Shown piece by piece: positions 48,466-57,725 of a stretch of 64,000 nucleotides of DNA. The DNA comes from Bacteriovorax stolpii (GTDB lineage: Bacteria; Bdellovibrionota; UBA2428): NCBI GenBank assembly GCA_945881775.1, contig CAMCVE010000011.1, positions 25,408-89,407 of the forward strand, read 5' to 3'. A program made the translations under genes and the position numbers. Numbering within the stretch: position 1 is the stretch's first letter; each line of letters starts with the position of its first letter. Under the pieces are notes generated by a model. The model worked only from the letters and a program-made list of their open reading frames with translations, was not told the DNA's origin and searched no databases.

Positions 48466-49734
48466 ATGGATTATAAGAATCTTTTCTTTTTTGTTGTGTC
48501 GACGCTTCCCTGTATTGCATGGAGCAACAGCTGCGAACAAGTGACTTCGAGTTGCCAAACACAGCCCACCGGCTCTCAAATTTCGACTCAATGCCAACAA
48601 ATGGAAAAGGGTCAGTTACCGGCCCTCGAACAAAAAGAAATTCAGATTCAGTCAGATTGGACAGGCTACCAAGGCACCACCACCGAACTCCAAAAACTCA
48701 TCGAACTTGAGAAGGCCAACGAAGCCCTGTCCAAAGCTGCTCAAGCTCGGGGTGAAATTCAGAACATTTCAAGTTCAGGATCAAGTTGCGATGCTCAATC
48801 AAAAGAACTCCTCAATCGAATTTCTACTTGGTCCGCTCAATCTTCTGAACAGACTCAACTTTATATCCAAGACGAGAATCAGAAAGCCTCACAAGCTCAG
48901 AGCAGGATGGACAGCGCACAGGCGAGCACTCACCAGAGCAACGCCCGTCAGGGCGAAAGCTGTAAGCAAGCCGTAGCAGCTACGGCATCGACCCTCAAGG
49001 AAGCCACCGATGCCGTCGGCCAGAAATGTCGCACTCACGTGAGCGAAGCGTCGACCGAAAGCAAAAATCTTGCTTCAAAACAAAATTCAATCGCTGCGCT
49101 TGCGAGTCAGGATCCTATACCTAAAGAATCGATCTCGCCTGGCGGCGAGGAGAAAATCAAAGGCGAAGAAGTCGCCAAGGACAAACAAAAGAAGATCACG
49201 CGCTATGGTTACGCCGACGACCCGTATATGGATTCTTATACAAAAAGTGGAATAGGAAAGTATTCGCAGAAGGATCCGAGTTTGCGATCAAAATACCTTG
49301 AGGAGGGCAACGCGGAAATGGTCAAGGCCTACGACCGCGGCAAAGATCCCCAGTTCTACAAGCAAGACACTTTGCTCAGAGAAGGCGACATTGCTCTGTC
49401 TCCGGATCTCACCAAAGGTCTGAAGCCACTCCAACCCGTCGAAGTGACCTATGCACGTCCAGACGGCTCGACCCACACCATCAAGGGTCGTTTTGCTGAC
49501 ACAACGGCCTCAAGCCTGAGGGGCCGAGTGGATCTCTTTGATCCCAACGGAGCACAAACCGGGATCGACGGCGCCAAAGTCACCTCGATTCGAAAATTCG
49601 ACACCGCTCCCATTCAGGCTGACGTTGTATTCCGAAACTTCCAAGAAGGTTGGCGTGGCGGATACGCGGGCGACTACCCCGAAGACGCGCGAGCTCCCGC
49701 CTCGAGCGCGGGCTCGGACTCTAATGAAGACTAG
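48466..49734 (+). CDS. Exported coiled-coil protein with a double-psi-barrel-like C-terminus
   Basis: A 422-residue protein with a signal peptide (cleavage near AWSNS). Residues 40-230 are Gln/Ser/Ala-rich and coiled-coil-like with five or six Cys. Residues 305-400 include GRFADTTASSLRGRVDLFDP, which resembles the ADT...GxxxDLY strand of 3D/double-psi beta-barrel wall proteins, although the match is only partial. The tail is acidic and disordered. It may be a periplasmic wall-associated protein. It ends with a 4-bp overlap on the convergent TPR gene. Confidence 0.6.
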   Translation: MDYKNLFFFVVSTLPCIAWSNSCEQVTSSCQTQPTGSQISTQCQQMEKGQLPALEQKEIQIQSDWTGYQGTTTELQKLIELEKANEALSKAAQARGEIQNISSSGSSCDAQSKELLNRISTWSAQSSEQTQLYIQDENQKASQAQSRMDSAQASTHQSNARQGESCKQAVAATASTLKEATDAVGQKCRTHVSEASTESKNLASKQNSIAALASQDPIPKESISPGGEEKIKGEEVAKDKQKKITRYGYADDPYMDSYTKSGIGKYSQKDPSLRSKYLEEGNAEMVKAYDRGKDPQFYKQDTLLREGDIALSPDLTKGLKPLQPVEVTYARPDGSTHTIKGRFADTTASSLRGRVDLFDPNGAQTGIDGAKVTSIRKFDTAPIQADVVFRNFQEGWRGGYAGDYPEDARAPASSAGSDSNED

Positions 49735-50045
49735 AATTCGGAATTGAGCTCCTCAAGAACCGACTCGAGCTCTTCGATAGGCACGTCGTGATTGAATTTG
49801 AGAGCGAGAGGAAGACCCTTCTCGACCGCCTCGCGAGCCGCATCGCGATCTCCTGACTCTAGGAGTGCGCGCGCCAAAAACGCCCATGCGATCACGTAGT
49901 CGGGTGTTGCAGCAACCAAGCGACGAAATTCGCTCGCAGCGAGAGCGTACGCCCGCTCATCTAGCAACGCTTTGGCGAAGGAGAATCGGAGAAGTTCGTT
50001 GTCGGGCTCATCCTCGAGCAGAGCCCTCCACTCAGAAGAGTTCAC
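49731..50045 (-). CDS. Small TPR protein
   Basis: A 104-residue cytoplasmic protein built of two to three tetratricopeptide repeats (LRFSFAKALLDERAYALAA, then AWAFLARALLESGDRDAAR). It would be a protein-binding adaptor. It follows apt by 13 bp on the same strand and is probably cotranscribed with it. No specific partner can be named. Confidence 0.7.
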   Translation of the reverse strand: MNSSEWRALLEDEPDNELLRFSFAKALLDERAYALAASEFRRLVAATPDYVIAWAFLARALLESGDRDAAREAVEKGLPLALKFNHDVPIEELESVLEELNSEF

Positions 50046-50058
50046 GGTGCAAGAAACC

Positions 50059-50604
50059 TTAAACCGTCATCAAGCTGTAAACGCTCGTGTCGCCTAAGAG
50101 CTTGCGACCTTCGAGACCGGGAATCTCGAGAAAGAAAGCCGCCTCGACGACTTCAGCCCCGAGACTTGTGGCCAGCTGACGACACGCGAGTGCTGTATGA
50201 CCCGAGCCCAGGATATCGTCAACGATCAAAACCTTCGCACCTTTTGGAAGCGCGTCTTCGTGCATACTGAGCTCTTTGACGTTGTTGATGTCGTGATGAT
50301 AACCCGCAGGACACTGGACTTTAATGGACTTGAAGGGAAGCGATCCGTTCCTGGCGACGGGCACAAAACCCGCGCCGATCTTTGAAGCCAGAGCGGCTCC
50401 GAACATGTAACCGCGAGACTCCGGAGAGACGACGTAGTCAACTGCACGACGCGAGAAGCGCCTTGCGAAGCGCTCCATAGCGCGACCAAAGAAAAGTGCA
50501 TCCGCCATCAGGGGTGTGAGGTCGTAGAATGTGACTCCCGGACGTGGGAAGTTATCGACCTTGCGGACGAGTCGGAAACCTTCTGTAAAGTCTTCTGTGC
50601 TCAT
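50059..50604 (-). CDS. apt: Adenine phosphoribosyltransferase
   Basis: A 181-residue type I phosphoribosyltransferase converting adenine + PRPP to AMP. The N-terminal FPRPGVTFYDLTPLMAD, SPESRGYMFGAALA and the PRPP loop KVLIVDDILGSGHTA identify Apt. The YHHDINNVKELSMHEDAL flexible loop is normal. The ATG at 50604 is standard. Relevant for purine salvage, which matters for an organism feeding on other cells' nucleotides (inference). Confidence 0.96.
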   Translation of the reverse strand: MSTEDFTEGFRLVRKVDNFPRPGVTFYDLTPLMADALFFGRAMERFARRFSRRAVDYVVSPESRGYMFGAALASKIGAGFVPVARNGSLPFKSIKVQCPAGYHHDINNVKELSMHEDALPKGAKVLIVDDILGSGHTALACRQLATSLGAEVVEAAFFLEIPGLEGRKLLGDTSVYSLMTV

Positions 50605-50671
50605 GGTGATCCAACTCTAGGACGCCTCGAACTAAAGATCAATGTGTGAACCTGAGTTTAGCCCCGATGCA

Positions 50672-51208
50672 CTAAGGCAGACTGAAATCGCCGCGCTTGA
50701 GAAACAGCAAGGGATCCAACGGATCTGCTCCTTTTCTAACCTCGAAGTGCAAATGCGGACCCGATGAGCGGCCCGAGTTTCCCGAATATGCGATGCGTTG
50801 GCCTTTGGAGACATTGTCGCCTCGCTTGACCAGGGATCGGGAGAGGTGCGCGTAGGCCGTACTCCAATCATCGCCATGGGCGATTACGATCATCAAGCCA
50901 AAGCCCCTAAGACTGGTTCCGACGTAGAGCACAACTCCGCGCTCGCTCGCGAGCACGGGCGTCCCCTTGGCAGCTCGAAAATCAATTCCCTCGTGGACGC
51001 GACGAGAGCTTCTCCATCCGAAGAGCGAAATCACCGCGGGCGAAGGGTCCTCGATGGGCACACCGAAGTCGAGAAGCGAGGCGTTAGGCTCGGGCATAGA
51101 ATCGCGGTACTCCCTGAGCGAGGGGCCACTCACACAGGCAGACACCAGGAGTCCGATGAGAATCGCGGCGCTCCAGCGCTTAATCAGTCGATCAAAAAAA
51201 CCTGTCAC
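50672..51208 (-). CDS. M23 peptidase lipoprotein (NlpD-like)
   Basis: A 178-residue lipoprotein with lipobox VSAC and a LytM/M23 domain. The zinc ligands are intact: HEGIDFRAA (HxxxD), the AYAHLSRS strand and HLHFEV (HxH). It should cleave peptidoglycan cross-bridges. Unlike E. coli NlpD it keeps its metal site and lacks a LysM domain. It lies 11 bp after surE, an order reminiscent of surE-(pcm)-nlpD-rpoS in proteobacteria, but no pcm or rpoS is here. Confidence 0.88.
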   Translation of the reverse strand: MTGFFDRLIKRWSAAILIGLLVSACVSGPSLREYRDSMPEPNASLLDFGVPIEDPSPAVISLFGWRSSRRVHEGIDFRAAKGTPVLASERGVVLYVGTSLRGFGLMIVIAHGDDWSTAYAHLSRSLVKRGDNVSKGQRIAYSGNSGRSSGPHLHFEVRKGADPLDPLLFLKRGDFSLP

Positions 51209-51219
51209 AAGAAGAACCC

Positions 51220-52146
51220 TTAGGCAGGCTTCTTCTTAGAAAGAGGCTTCTTCTTTGCCGGTGCCTTTTCCGTCGCGCGCGGTTTGGCAGAAGCCGACAT
51301 TGAAGCAACTTTAGCGGTTCCGGGCTTGCGTGTGTGGGGATCGGGAGCCCATCCCGACAAAGTCTCAAGATAGTCGTATTGCGTGAGGTCGATGCGGAAC
51401 GGAGTGATCGAAATGTATCCTTGATCGAGCACTTCGCAGTCTGATCCTTCGATCTGCTTGTAACCTGCGTATTGTCCGCCAAGCCAGAAATATTTCTTGC
51501 CGCGATTGTCCAGCCGCGCCGCCACCTTGTCGGTGTAAATGCGGAATCCCTGACGAGCCACTCGAACACCTTTGACTTTGTTCTTGGCGACGTTCGGAAA
51601 ATTCACGTTGAGCAGACAGTTGCTCGGCACGGGATTGACTTGCAACTGTTTGACGAGATCGACGATGTAATCGGCGGCCCACTCGAAAGCGCCAGGGTCC
51701 TTTTTGCCGGGTTCATAGTGGTAATCGAGCGAGCAAGCGATCGCAGGAATATCGATGACCGCGCCTTCACGAGCAGCGGCAATTGTTCCCGAATAGTAGA
51801 TGTCGTTGCCCACGTTCACACCACGATTGATACCTGTAATCACAAAATCTGGACGCTCTTTGAGCACGTAACGGATGCCCGTGTAGACACAGTCCGCAGG
51901 TGTTCCGCTCGTCGCCCACAGCTCGAGGTTCTTTTCGCTGCCAACATGAAAAATGCGCACGGGCTTATGCAGCGTGAGCGCATGACCCATCGTGGATTGT
52001 TCTCGCTCCGGCGCCACGACGGTGACATGTGCGATCCTACTGAGCGCGCGTGCGAGGGTGAGGATACCGTGACTGTTGATGCCATCGTCGTTCGACACAA
52101 GGATGCGAAGTTTGTTGCTTTTCTTTTTGGATGTCACGCGAGCCAT
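51220..52146 (-). CDS. surE: 5'/3'-nucleotidase SurE
   Basis: A 308-residue nucleotidase/exopolyphosphatase. ILVSNDDGINSHGI carries the Asp-Asp metal site; APEREQSTMGHALTL and SGTPADCV follow as in the family, with GVNVGNDIYYSGTIAAAREG. The C-terminal 30 residues are a Lys/Ala-rich tail not typical of SurE. The ATG at 52146 is chosen for its AAGGAG ten bases upstream; the TTG at 52155 is too close to it. The upstream small gene's stop overlaps the start (TAATG). Confidence 0.94.
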   Translation of the reverse strand: MARVTSKKKSNKLRILVSNDDGINSHGILTLARALSRIAHVTVVAPEREQSTMGHALTLHKPVRIFHVGSEKNLELWATSGTPADCVYTGIRYVLKERPDFVITGINRGVNVGNDIYYSGTIAAAREGAVIDIPAIACSLDYHYEPGKKDPGAFEWAADYIVDLVKQLQVNPVPSNCLLNVNFPNVAKNKVKGVRVARQGFRIYTDKVAARLDNRGKKYFWLGGQYAGYKQIEGSDCEVLDQGYISITPFRIDLTQYDYLETLSGWAPDPHTRKPGTAKVASMSASAKPRATEKAPAKKKPLSKKKPA

Positions 52147-52430
52147 TACTGCCAATCTCCTTCGCTCGGTGCCGCCACGGGAGGCGCGTTCTCACCCGTG
52201 GGTGCGCTGCCATCGAGAACCTGCGGAGCGGAATCGGGAGTCAGAGGCTCTCCTTCGAGAAGAACTTTGGATTCTTGAACGAGGCGTGGTTCAGGGGCTA
52301 CGGGCCACGTAACCCCAGGAAGTGATGAGGTGGTCGGCGACGAGGCGTGCATAGCAAGCCAACCCACCACGAACACGAAAAGTATCACCACGAAAATATC
52401 GAAGATGCGAATCTCAGCTCTTTGTGACAT
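52146..52430 (-). CDS. Small single-pass membrane protein
   Basis: A 94-residue protein: a short cytosolic N-terminus, one helix (FDIFVVILFVFVVGWLAMHA) and a Pro/Ser/Ala-rich extracytoplasmic tail. No family recognised. The frame also opens at 52457 and 52466; 52430 gives the most natural N-terminus. Its stop is shared with the surE start, which indicates translational coupling. Confidence 0.55.
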   Translation of the reverse strand: MSQRAEIRIFDIFVVILFVFVVGWLAMHASSPTTSSLPGVTWPVAPEPRLVQESKVLLEGEPLTPDSAPQVLDGSAPTGENAPPVAAPSEGDWQ

Positions 52431-52528
52431 GGGGCATATATTAGGACCTCTTCCCATGAACCGCAAGAGCTGGAAATTGTGGCAATGTTTGCCCTATGCA
52501 GCGACACCGCATAGAGTGAAGATCAATT

Positions 52529-54820
52529 ATGCCAAGACGCAACAGCCGCGGGCGCTCCCGCGGGCAAACGACAGAAACACCCAAAACATCCAAAGACGGC
52601 ACCGGCGGACAAGGAACTCCGAGACGGGGTTCAACTCGCAAGGACCGATCCGAAAAACGCGTCAGCCAAGGCTCCCAAGCCCGTCGCGAAGAAGCTGGTC
52701 GCGGTCGCACAGCTTCATCTTCTACTTCGACGTCCCGAACGGCTCCTACCCGTCGCGGAGCAAGCAGCACGCCACGCAGTGGAAGCGTCTCACTCGGTCA
52801 AGGGAAATCCAAACCTCCCCAAATTCTCGACGGACGCGTCGAGATCCACGCAGATGGTTTTGGATTTTTGATTCCCACAAATCCTGCCTTTCCAAACATC
52901 TACATCGGCAAAGATTCTCTCACCAACGTCATGCACCGGGATGAAGTTCGTGTTCAAATCACCCAAAGCTTCGACGACGGAAAAATGCGCGGCTCAGTCT
53001 TGGAAGTGCTTCGTCGACATCAAAAGGAATTCCTCGGCCTCTACCGCCCCCATAAAGGCGGCGTGCTGATCGTTCCCATGGAAGCTCGCGATCGCAACCA
53101 TGTGTTCAAACTCGAGGCCGAGGCCAAAGTTCCCGAAGGCATCAAAGCAGGCGCTTGTGTGCTTTGCCAAATCCTCGAATACCCTTCCAAACTTCCCGGC
53201 AGCTGCCGCATCGAGAGACTTCTCGAAGATCCAAAGGCTCCCTCGATGGACACGCTCCGAGTGCTTCTGGAAGCCTCTTGGCCTCGAGAAGCTTCCCGCG
53301 TCGCTCAGACTGAGGCCGAAGAAGGCGCCAAACGCTGGCGCGAAAAACTCAGTCCTTCACGTAAAGATATTCGCCATCTCCCGCTCGTAACAATCGACGG
53401 ACGCGACGCCCGCGACTTCGACGACGCCGTGTGCGCTCAGGCTGAGCCTGGCGGAAACATTCGCCTCTGGGTCGCAATCGCTGACGTATCGCTCTTTGTG
53501 AAACCTGGCACGGCTCTGGACCGTGAAGCCTACGAAAAAGCGACCAGCGTGTATTTCCCCGACCATGTCGTGCCGATGCTCCCGGAAGTTCTTTCTAATG
53601 GAGTTTGCTCGCTCAACCCCCACGAAGATCGCCCCTGTCTTGTCTGCGAGTGCGTGATCGACCGCAAGGGCAAAGTCACCGAGTACGAGTTCTATGAGGG
53701 TCTCATGCTCTCCAAGAAACGTCTCACTTATGAGCAGATGCAAGCCTTCATCGAGAAAGATGCCTGGGCCATGAGCGACCTCGCACCTCTGTCTGAAAGT
53801 CTCGCTCAGCTCGTTGAAGTTTTCGAGCGCCTCAACGACGCGCGCGTCAAGCGCGGCTCCATCGACCTCGAAATTCCGGAAGCACAGATTTTTCTCAACA
53901 GCGACGGCAGCGTGCTCGATATCCAACCCAGGACCCGCCTCACCGCTCACCGCCTCATTGAGGAGTGCATGCTGATCGCCAACGATTGCACCGCTCGCTT
54001 CTTGCACGAACGCTGCAAGGCTGGTGTCTACCGAATCCACGAAGAACCAGACCCTAAGAAGTCCAAAGAATTTGTCGACTTCCTTTCGCTCCAGGGCATT
54101 AACGTGGTTGAGCTTCTGGGTCGCAAGTGGGAACGTCGGCACGGTGGCGGGGCCCATGGTGACAAGGAAGAAACAAGCTCACCCCTCGCCCACGCGATGG
54201 ACTACGCCACACTCCTCAAGCGCCTGCGCAAAGACCTCGATGAAGACAACCCATTGCTGCGCGCCTTGCAGCCGCTCATGCTGCGCACTCTCAAACAGGC
54301 TCGATACTCGACCGCACGCAAAGGACATTTCGCCCTTGCGACGCTCGACTACACTCACTTCACCTCGCCGATTCGGCGCTACCCCGACCTCATGGTCCAC
54401 CGCCTGATCAAAGAAGGCATCGGCATCCGCGAAGGATTTGATCCTTCGGTTGACCTCGAAGCTCGCTGTATCCATTGCTCGGAGTCTGAGCGAACAGCGA
54501 TGGACGCCGAACGCAAGCTCATTGAGATCAAGAAATGCCGCTTCATGGAGCCCAAACTCGGTGATGAGTTCGACGCATGGGTGAGCGGTGTGACAGAGAA
54601 AGGCGCCTTCTGCCAGATCGACGGGCACTTCGTGGACGGGCTCATGAACGCTGACACGCTCTACCGCTGGGGTGGTTTCCAGTATCAAGCCACCCGCATG
54701 GCCTACATCACGAGCGGCAAGAAAGTACTGCACCTAGGGCATCGTATCCGCGTAAGACTTGCCGCCGTCGATATTCAGACCCGAAGAATCGACTTCGAAC
54801 CTTTGGAGTGGATTGGATAA
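52529..54820 (+). CDS. rnr: Ribonuclease R
   Basis: A 763-residue 3'-5' exoribonuclease that degrades structured RNA. After a 95-residue Arg/Ser/Thr-rich basic extension come cold-shock-type OB domains, the RNB catalytic domain (TIDGRDARDFDDAV with its metal Asp residues, then GVCSLNPHEDRPCL) and a C-terminal S1 domain with EKGAFCQIDGHFVDGL. The Lys-rich tail of E. coli RNase R is missing; the basic N-terminus may replace it. ATG at 52529. The ABC1 kinase gene follows after 3 bp. Confidence 0.95.
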   Translation: MPRRNSRGRSRGQTTETPKTSKDGTGGQGTPRRGSTRKDRSEKRVSQGSQARREEAGRGRTASSSTSTSRTAPTRRGASSTPRSGSVSLGQGKSKPPQILDGRVEIHADGFGFLIPTNPAFPNIYIGKDSLTNVMHRDEVRVQITQSFDDGKMRGSVLEVLRRHQKEFLGLYRPHKGGVLIVPMEARDRNHVFKLEAEAKVPEGIKAGACVLCQILEYPSKLPGSCRIERLLEDPKAPSMDTLRVLLEASWPREASRVAQTEAEEGAKRWREKLSPSRKDIRHLPLVTIDGRDARDFDDAVCAQAEPGGNIRLWVAIADVSLFVKPGTALDREAYEKATSVYFPDHVVPMLPEVLSNGVCSLNPHEDRPCLVCECVIDRKGKVTEYEFYEGLMLSKKRLTYEQMQAFIEKDAWAMSDLAPLSESLAQLVEVFERLNDARVKRGSIDLEIPEAQIFLNSDGSVLDIQPRTRLTAHRLIEECMLIANDCTARFLHERCKAGVYRIHEEPDPKKSKEFVDFLSLQGINVVELLGRKWERRHGGGAHGDKEETSSPLAHAMDYATLLKRLRKDLDEDNPLLRALQPLMLRTLKQARYSTARKGHFALATLDYTHFTSPIRRYPDLMVHRLIKEGIGIREGFDPSVDLEARCIHCSESERTAMDAERKLIEIKKCRFMEPKLGDEFDAWVSGVTEKGAFCQIDGHFVDGLMNADTLYRWGGFQYQATRMAYITSGKKVLHLGHRIRVRLAAVDIQTRRIDFEPLEWIG

Positions 54821-54823
54821 TTT

Positions 54824-56494
54824 ATGGCATCGGTGATCAGTCGAGTCACACAGCTCCGCCAAGCGGCCAAGAACCTCAAACGCATGCGAGAGATCGCTGG
54901 CGTGATGACTCAGTTCGGCTTTGGAGCGCTGCTTGAGCAGATCGGCCTTAAGACCCTTGTGACTTCGCGTCGCCCCGAAGCCCTCGCCCTGAACGCTAGT
55001 TTCCCAGAACGCACACGGATGCTCTTTGAACGCCTAGGGCCCGCCTTCATCAAGCTGGGCCAAGTGCTCTCCGGCCGACCCGATCTCGTGCCCGCTGAAT
55101 TCATCGAAGAATTCTCAAAACTCCAAGACAACGTCACCCCCGTGCCCATCAGTGAGATCATTCCTATCGTCGAAGAGTCGCTCGGTCGCAAAATAGCCGA
55201 AACCTACTCGAGCTTCGACACCGAACCCATGGCAACCGCAAGCATCGCACAGGTGCATGCCGCCCGAACTCTCGAAGGCGATGATGTCGTCGTTAAAGTC
55301 AAAAAGCCCGGCGTCAAGAAGGCCCTCAAACAAGACCTCGAGATCATTGAGCTCCTGGCACAGCTCATCGAGATTTCTATTCCCGAACTCAAGACCTTCC
55401 GGCCGCGCCAAGTTGTTCAAGAGTTCAAACGCTCGCTGCTTGCTGAGACAGACTTCACGCGCGAGCTCTACAACATCCAAGGCTACCGCAATAACTTTGC
55501 TGAAGTTCCGTTTCTCTACATTCCCAAGCCCTACGCCGACCTGTCTTCCGAAGATGTTCTAACAATGGAACGTCTGCGCGGCGTGAAGCTCTCGGACGTT
55601 GAAGGCGTCAGACGCCTTGGAGTCGACACACGCGACGTGCTTCGCCAGGGAATGGACGCCTTCTTCAAGTCGGTCATGGTCGACGGACTTTTCCACAGCG
55701 ATCCTCACGGCGGAAACATTTTTGTACTCCCCGACGGACGCATGGGACTGCTCGACTTCGGGGCCGTGGGCCACCTCTCAGAATCGTCTCGTCGCGCGAT
55801 CGTGGCCATGTTTCTGGCTCTTCTCACGCAGGACTACGAATGGCTCGTCCAAGAGTACGTGCAACTCTCGCCCGCCTTTGAAGGCACACGCACTTCCAAA
55901 ACTGTTGAGATGCTCAGCCACGAGATCTACGCGATTTTTTCGCCGTATCATGGAAGACCCCTTAAAAATATTCCCTCTGGAAAGCTTTTGATGGAGGCGA
56001 CCGCGCTCGCTCTGAAATACCGAGTGATTCTTCCCTCGGATTTAGTGATGGTGTTCAAGAGCATCATGACTCTCGAGGGGATGGCCCGCGCTCTCGATCC
56101 TGACTTCGATTTGCTGAGCGCCGGTGCCGGCTACGCAAAAACTGTTCTTAAGACGCTCTACAAGCCAGAGTTTTTGGCCAAGGAACTTCTCTTCACGGGA
56201 CGTGACTGGCTGAACTTTGGTCGAAATTTTCCACGCCAAGCGACCGAGATTATCCGCCAAATTGAATGTGGAGATCTGCGCCTGAACATGAGTGTTCCCG
56301 AGCTTCAGAAAGCGGCGCGGACGCATCTGAAGGCGCAAGGTCTCTTAGGCCAGAGCATTCTCTCAGCAACGATGCTTGTTGTGGCGACAATGTTCAGTGC
56401 TCAGTTGGCGCTGCCTTCGTGGGTGCTTGCGAGCGCCTGGACACTCGCGATTTCTGTCGCCTCTTGGACTTTCTGGCGTATCTGGCGCACCTAA
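54824..56494 (+). CDS. ABC1/UbiB-family atypical kinase
   Basis: A 556-residue UbiB/AarF protein kinase-like membrane protein. KxGQ motif as FIKLGQVLSGRPDLVP, Ala-rich ATP loop ATASIAQVHAA, VVKVKKPGV, catalytic VDGLFHSDPHGGNIFV and the metal-binding LLDFGAVG are intact. Two C-terminal helices anchor it in the membrane. In other bacteria UbiB supports ubiquinone synthesis; no other ubi genes are near. It starts 3 bp after the RNase R stop. Confidence 0.93.
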   Translation: MASVISRVTQLRQAAKNLKRMREIAGVMTQFGFGALLEQIGLKTLVTSRRPEALALNASFPERTRMLFERLGPAFIKLGQVLSGRPDLVPAEFIEEFSKLQDNVTPVPISEIIPIVEESLGRKIAETYSSFDTEPMATASIAQVHAARTLEGDDVVVKVKKPGVKKALKQDLEIIELLAQLIEISIPELKTFRPRQVVQEFKRSLLAETDFTRELYNIQGYRNNFAEVPFLYIPKPYADLSSEDVLTMERLRGVKLSDVEGVRRLGVDTRDVLRQGMDAFFKSVMVDGLFHSDPHGGNIFVLPDGRMGLLDFGAVGHLSESSRRAIVAMFLALLTQDYEWLVQEYVQLSPAFEGTRTSKTVEMLSHEIYAIFSPYHGRPLKNIPSGKLLMEATALALKYRVILPSDLVMVFKSIMTLEGMARALDPDFDLLSAGAGYAKTVLKTLYKPEFLAKELLFTGRDWLNFGRNFPRQATEIIRQIECGDLRLNMSVPELQKAARTHLKAQGLLGQSILSATMLVVATMFSAQLALPSWVLASAWTLAISVASWTFWRIWRT

Positions 56495-56515
56495 GCCACC
56501 GAACACTAGAAGGTG

Positions 56516-57034
56516 CTAAATCCCAGAATTTGAAAGCTGGTTCACAAGAGCTCCGATGGAGTTCTTTGATCCGAGAGCTTTAAGTTTTTCGAAAAAGTGC
56601 GAAGCCCCCTCTTTCTCGGCAAGGAGTGAGTCGAGATAGAGCATGAGATCTTCATGAGTCACGATGCCCGTGACGTGATCGCCCTCGGTCACGAGGAACG
56701 CAGAAATCTTGTCTTGGAGCATGCGCCGGTTGACCTCGCGCACAGAGAGATTCGAATCAACAGTCTTCACGGGCCAACCCATAAAATCCCGAACAACAAA
56801 GTTAGGATCAATTTCGAAGTCAATAATTTTACGACCCTCAAACTGCGTGATCTCCGTGCGAATCGCACGCTGCACGTCGCGGTCAGAGATAATCCCCGCG
56901 CATTCCTCATTGTCTGTCACCACCAAATGCCGAATCTTGTTAGCTCGCATCATTTGGTAAGCCTGCTCGATCGATCCATCGAGTTCAATGCTGCGGATTT
57001 CATGTTTGGTGAGTGCGGAAATATTTGCTTTCAT
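56516..57034 (-). CDS. CBS-domain protein (172 residues)
   Basis: Two tandem CBS modules forming one adenine-nucleotide-binding unit: EQAYQMMRANKIRHLVVTD with GIISDRDVQRAI, then REVNRRMLQDKISAFLVTE with GIVTHEDLMLYL. A 40-residue insertion separates the two and a short helical tail follows. No catalytic domain is attached. Such proteins sense AMP/ATP ratio or bind partner enzymes. It is divergent from a second CBS-only gene 123 bp away. Confidence 0.88.
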   Translation of the reverse strand: MKANISALTKHEIRSIELDGSIEQAYQMMRANKIRHLVVTDNEECAGIISDRDVQRAIRTEITQFEGRKIIDFEIDPNFVVRDFMGWPVKTVDSNLSVREVNRRMLQDKISAFLVTEGDHVTGIVTHEDLMLYLDSLLAEKEGASHFFEKLKALGSKNSIGALVNQLSNSGI

Positions 57035-57157
57035 GGGGCTATCCTCTCACGAATGCACCACCCAGACCATGACACGAGTCATGATTGGCTGTGATGTTTT
57101 CTCCATACCTGATGGAGGTCATGTTCAGCCGATTGAGAGAGACCTATAAGGTGAGGT

Positions 57158-57574
57158 ATGAAAACTCATTCAAAACCCATCCCCAGCATCCAAAAATATA
57201 TGAGCACCAATCCCCATTCCGTGCGCGTGGACGAGACTTTGGCCACCGCCCAAAAGCTGATGAGCGAATACAAAATTCGCCATCTTCCGGTTCTCGACGG
57301 CGGAAAACTCTGCGGCATTCTCTCAGACCGCGACGTCAAATTTGCCCAAAGTCTGAAAGGACTTGACATAAAAACAACAAAAGTGGGCGACATCTCTCAC
57401 GATGAAGTCTACGTGACGCATCCCGACGCTGCGCTTGACGAGGTTGTGCGCAATATGGCGCAAAAACGTCTAGGAAGTGCGGTGGTCATGAGCAACGATA
57501 AGCTTGTTGGAATTTTCACTGCCGTCGATGCGATGATGAGCCTCGATCATCTTCTCGAGACGCGACTGGCATGA
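57158..57574 (+). CDS. CBS-domain protein (138 residues)
   Basis: A minimal CBS pair: TAQKLMSEYKIRHLPVLDGG with GILSDRDVKFAQ and EVVRNMAQKRLGSAVVMSND with GIFTAVDAMMSL. It is shorter and closer to the textbook form than its divergent neighbour, and the two share the 123-bp control region, so they may be coregulated. Function beyond nucleotide sensing is unknown. Confidence 0.88.
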   Translation: MKTHSKPIPSIQKYMSTNPHSVRVDETLATAQKLMSEYKIRHLPVLDGGKLCGILSDRDVKFAQSLKGLDIKTTKVGDISHDEVYVTHPDAALDEVVRNMAQKRLGSAVVMSNDKLVGIFTAVDAMMSLDHLLETRLA

Positions 57575-57605
57575 AATGATGGCGGACGAATCCGCTAGAT
57601 AAAAC

Positions 57606-57627
57606 TGGGACCCCTCACGGGGTCCCA
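57606..57627 (-). terminator. Hairpin downstream of the flagellin gene
   Basis: A 9-bp perfect stem TGGGACCCC/GGGGTCCCA with loop TCAC. Read leftward it is followed by GTTTTATC, a short T-run, so it fits the end of the flagellin mRNA about 100 bases past the stop. A second 7-bp hairpin, TGACACC/GGTGTCA at 57695-57711, lies closer to the stop and may stabilise the mRNA. Confidence 0.6.
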
Positions 57628-57725
57628 TACCCCAGGAACATTTACCGAGTTGTCGACTACGGAAGTCTGTGACTCAGGTCTTTTGAGCGTCAGCTGACAC
57701 CTGTGGTGTCATGCCGGGAACTCCT

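Noticed and set aside
53357..54157. 266-residue open frame antisense to RNase R
   Set aside because: Shadow of a high-GC coding region; the plus strand carries the intact RNB domain.
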